Assembly (NCBI GenBank): GCA_007844125.1
Contig: CM017558.1
Coordinates: 30,881,257-30,945,256, forward strand
DNA length: 64,000 nucleotides
Origin: Sinonovacula constricta
Lineage: Eukaryota; Mollusca; Bivalvia; Cardiida; Solecurtidae
Reading direction: 5' to 3'
Position numbers and translations under genes: made by a program. Positions 61,833 to 64,000 of this stretch are shown piece after piece. The notes under the pieces were generated by a model. It made no database searches. It was given only the letters and a program-made list of their open reading frames with translations, and was not told the DNA's origin. How positions within the stretch are numbered: position 1 is the first letter of the stretch; the number at the start of each line of letters is the position of its first letter.

Positions 61833-63606
61833 CTTAAAAAAAGATATGCTTGTGTACGTGTGTGTGCGCGCGCACGTGGATGAGTGTATCAATGTGTGTG
61901 TGGGAAGCTACAATGGCTGACAGACAGGCGAAAGGACAGTCATACTTTACAAATGGACATACACTGATACACCTCCATAAAACACAAAATAGTATACGTA
62001 TATTTGTTCTGTTCTGCTTAAGATCCGATAAGAAAAATGCCAATTTACTTGATATGTCAAATAGTATGCTCTTGTTTATACCACTGCAGCTGCCGTTTTG
62101 TAGACACAATTCTTAGAAAGCACCTCTAAATTGTTATATTTTCCCGCGGTTAGATCTGACAAGGGATGCCTATATTTGCATTATATTAATGCAAATATAT
62201 ATACATTTGAACAAGCAGTGATTGTGCGGGAAACATTAAATTCAATATTTGTAGAATTGACAAAGTAGCACATGAACATTTTCGAAAATAGGTTAAGAAT
62301 TAAAGTTACCGACCTGGAAATACCAGTCCACTGTTGCGCTCTATCCTGGTTAACCCGGAGCACAAACATCACGTTTTCTTCTTTAGAAATTAAATATAAT
62401 ACACTAAATTTGGGCTCAAGAGAACTTTTTGCCTTATTATTTAGGAGATTATTTCTGGTGAGCAACTTAAAAGCAGATATTGTCTGCTGGAACTGTTTCA
62501 TTGTAACTTGTCGTGATTTATTACACAATTACACAACACGTGTTATTAACGCCCGTACGGTTACTAAAACCGGTGTCCGAATAAGATGAAACTCTGTGCA
62601 TGAATATATAATTGTATGTGCACCAGACTTTTATATAACTGACAAAACAATTACATTTTAATTGTTCAACAGTAAAATGCTTTAATATAAATTCAGTTCT
62701 GGATGTCCGGAAAAGTTAAATTAATTCATGTTGTGATGTGAAGTGATACAAACCAACATCATGTCTGGTTAAAATAGTTCCGGAAGTGTAAACAAACTGT
62801 GTATAATAATGTAAAACTATTGTAATAGTTGAACGCCCGTCGCTACAGTGATATTAAATCCGTTATCCAAACAGTTCAAGCAACAGCGCACGGAATATCA
62901 GATCTAAATTCTTGACATGGTTATAAAGATTATCTAAAGCCGACATATTAACATGCGATGTGACATGGCTGATTAAAATAGTACATAGTTGATAGATGTT
63001 TTAATATTGTGAAATTAATCTATCACAATGTTAGGAGCATAGCTTTGCCTAATATCAACTTGCTGTTGTATGCACAAAACACACGCGATTCTGATTCAGT
63101 AGACGTGCATTGTAATGTTAATTTTGCATAGTACAAGGTCTCAGCGTGGATTTTCTGTTAAGTTGGTCCTCTTTTTTTTCAGCAAATATTGTTTTATTGC
63201 GCTTGTTTGTTCGTTTGCACGTACGTGTGCGGGTTTTGTGTGTTTATTTTTCAGTTCTGTTCAATTTGGAAAGAAGAATTGAAAATAATTATGTAGATCA
63301 ACTTACAAAACCTGATAAACAAAAATATACTGTTGAACATTATTTATGTTATAGATTGTTAAAACTGCCACATATTTTGGAGTTCGCATATGTTAAAATG
63401 ACCGGGTGTGCAGTCATTGATGATGCAATTTGATTGAAATGGGTGTTTTGATGTACGTTGTGTTTAAGTAATCGGCAAATCAAATGCATAAATTGCTTAG
63501 CATTCCATGCAATTTTAGAAGTTCATGTGAAGTTATATGTAAGAGGCAGATAGACATATTATGATAGTTTCCATGCAGAAGCCATTGAAGTACATGTCAA
63601 TGCTAC
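61833..63606. other. Intron
   Basis: The open frames on both strands at 62181-62589 overlap each other and show no domain or splice support. A plus-strand frame at 63146-63433 is likewise unsupported. Nothing else was recognised. Confidence 0.4.
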
Positions 63607-63747
63607 CTGTATCACACCGGCGACCTTGACCCATCCATCCAGGAGCACAGCCCTCCAAACATTCCCCAGAAACCTTGTTTTCGAACGTAAACACAGCACA
63701 ATGACACGAGATACTGCAGTCAAGACCGCACTTGTAGTCCAGGCAAT
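63607..63747 (-). CDS. EGF-like exon, 5'-most in the window
   Basis: A 141-bp phase 1-1 exon with acceptor TTTCTCTCAG and donor GTAGCA. It encodes CLDYKCGLDCSISCHCAVFT, KVSGECLEGC and GWMGQGRRCDT. The CHC followed by a normally C-D position changed to Phe-Thr-Phe-Glu means one conserved cysteine is missing. In related receptors this unit follows FTP domains, which would lie beyond the right edge (inference). Confidence 0.78.
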
Positions 63748-64000
63748 CTGAGAGAAAAAGACGTATAATGAAATATATAAAATATCAGCGGCATAATCTG
63801 GATAAGAAATGGTACCTTTCGAGAGAAAGGTCAGTTGTTCATATTTCAGGGAGACTTTGATGAACGTGTATTGTAAAATCGTGTATCTGATTTAAAGGGA
63901 TTACATAGTTGGAAAACTGTTTCGTATCCGATTTCACCTTAGAAATACTGACGCAGCGAAGCCTGGACAAATATTAAAGCGGTCCTCGTTTGTAGAATAA
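63748..64000. other. Intron to window edge
   Basis: No exon or repeat recognised. Confidence 0.4.

Noticed and set aside
62181..62589. Overlapping open frames of about 105-115 residues on both strands
   Set aside because: Mutually antisense, no domain, inside a receptor intron.
63146..63433. 95-residue plus-strand frame with a possible TTTTTTTTCAG acceptor
   Set aside because: No domain recognised and no donor or partner exon; ends in a stop. Left as unresolved.

Overview
The window looks like nuclear DNA of a mollusc, most probably a bivalve (inference). It is AT-rich, sparse in genes and rich in microsatellites. It carries tRNA-derived SINEs and tandem arrays of a type common in mollusc genomes. 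Its recognisable genes are split into small phase 1-1 exons encoding fucolectin (F-type lectin-like, FTP) and EGF-like modules, a combination typical of large molluscan receptor families. No prokaryotic features, true rRNA genes or CRISPR arrays were seen.

Left part (1-17 kb), minus strand: the 5' half of an FTP/EGF receptor-like gene. A signal-peptide exon at 12.8 kb splices in phase to an EGF-like exon at 5.2 kb, then to two FTP domains of two exons each (3.0-1.2 kb). The gene runs off the left edge. A second, paralogous signal-peptide exon lies 3.9 kb upstream at 16.7 kb. An orphan plus-strand candidate exon lies at 9.4 kb and an ~83-bp tandem array at 14.4-15.25 kb.

19.6-24.8 kb, plus strand: an apparently intact non-LTR retrotransposon (LINE). 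ORF1 begins with a signal-like peptide ending in a virus-type 2A motif. It is followed by a linker, a coiled coil and an L1-type RNA-binding region. ORF2 has APE endonuclease, reverse transcriptase and a C-terminal zinc-knuckle-like motif. ORF1 and ORF2 share one reading frame and are separated only by a single UAG. No ATG precedes the endonuclease start, so ORF2 may be made by stop-codon readthrough. This is the most interesting signal in the window.

25-41 kb: mostly non-coding. It holds a decayed LINE ORF1, tRNA-SINE copies, a 925-bp pogo-like MITE inserted in a (TA)n tract, a dispersed repeat and large microsatellites.

41.3-64 kb, minus strand: exons of an EGF-repeat membrane receptor, ending in a transmembrane exon at 41.3 kb. 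Two pairs of EGF exons are copies made by a recent tandem duplication. The second copy is split inside an AT microsatellite by about 13.3 kb of unrelated DNA (47.76-61.10 kb). That insert carries a degenerate SET-domain gene (starting at 60.54 kb), a 33-bp coding-type minisatellite, two C-terminal exons of an unrecognised domain, a SINE with target-site duplications and several tandem arrays. Exon boundaries were set by eye from splice signals, reading phase and domain continuity.
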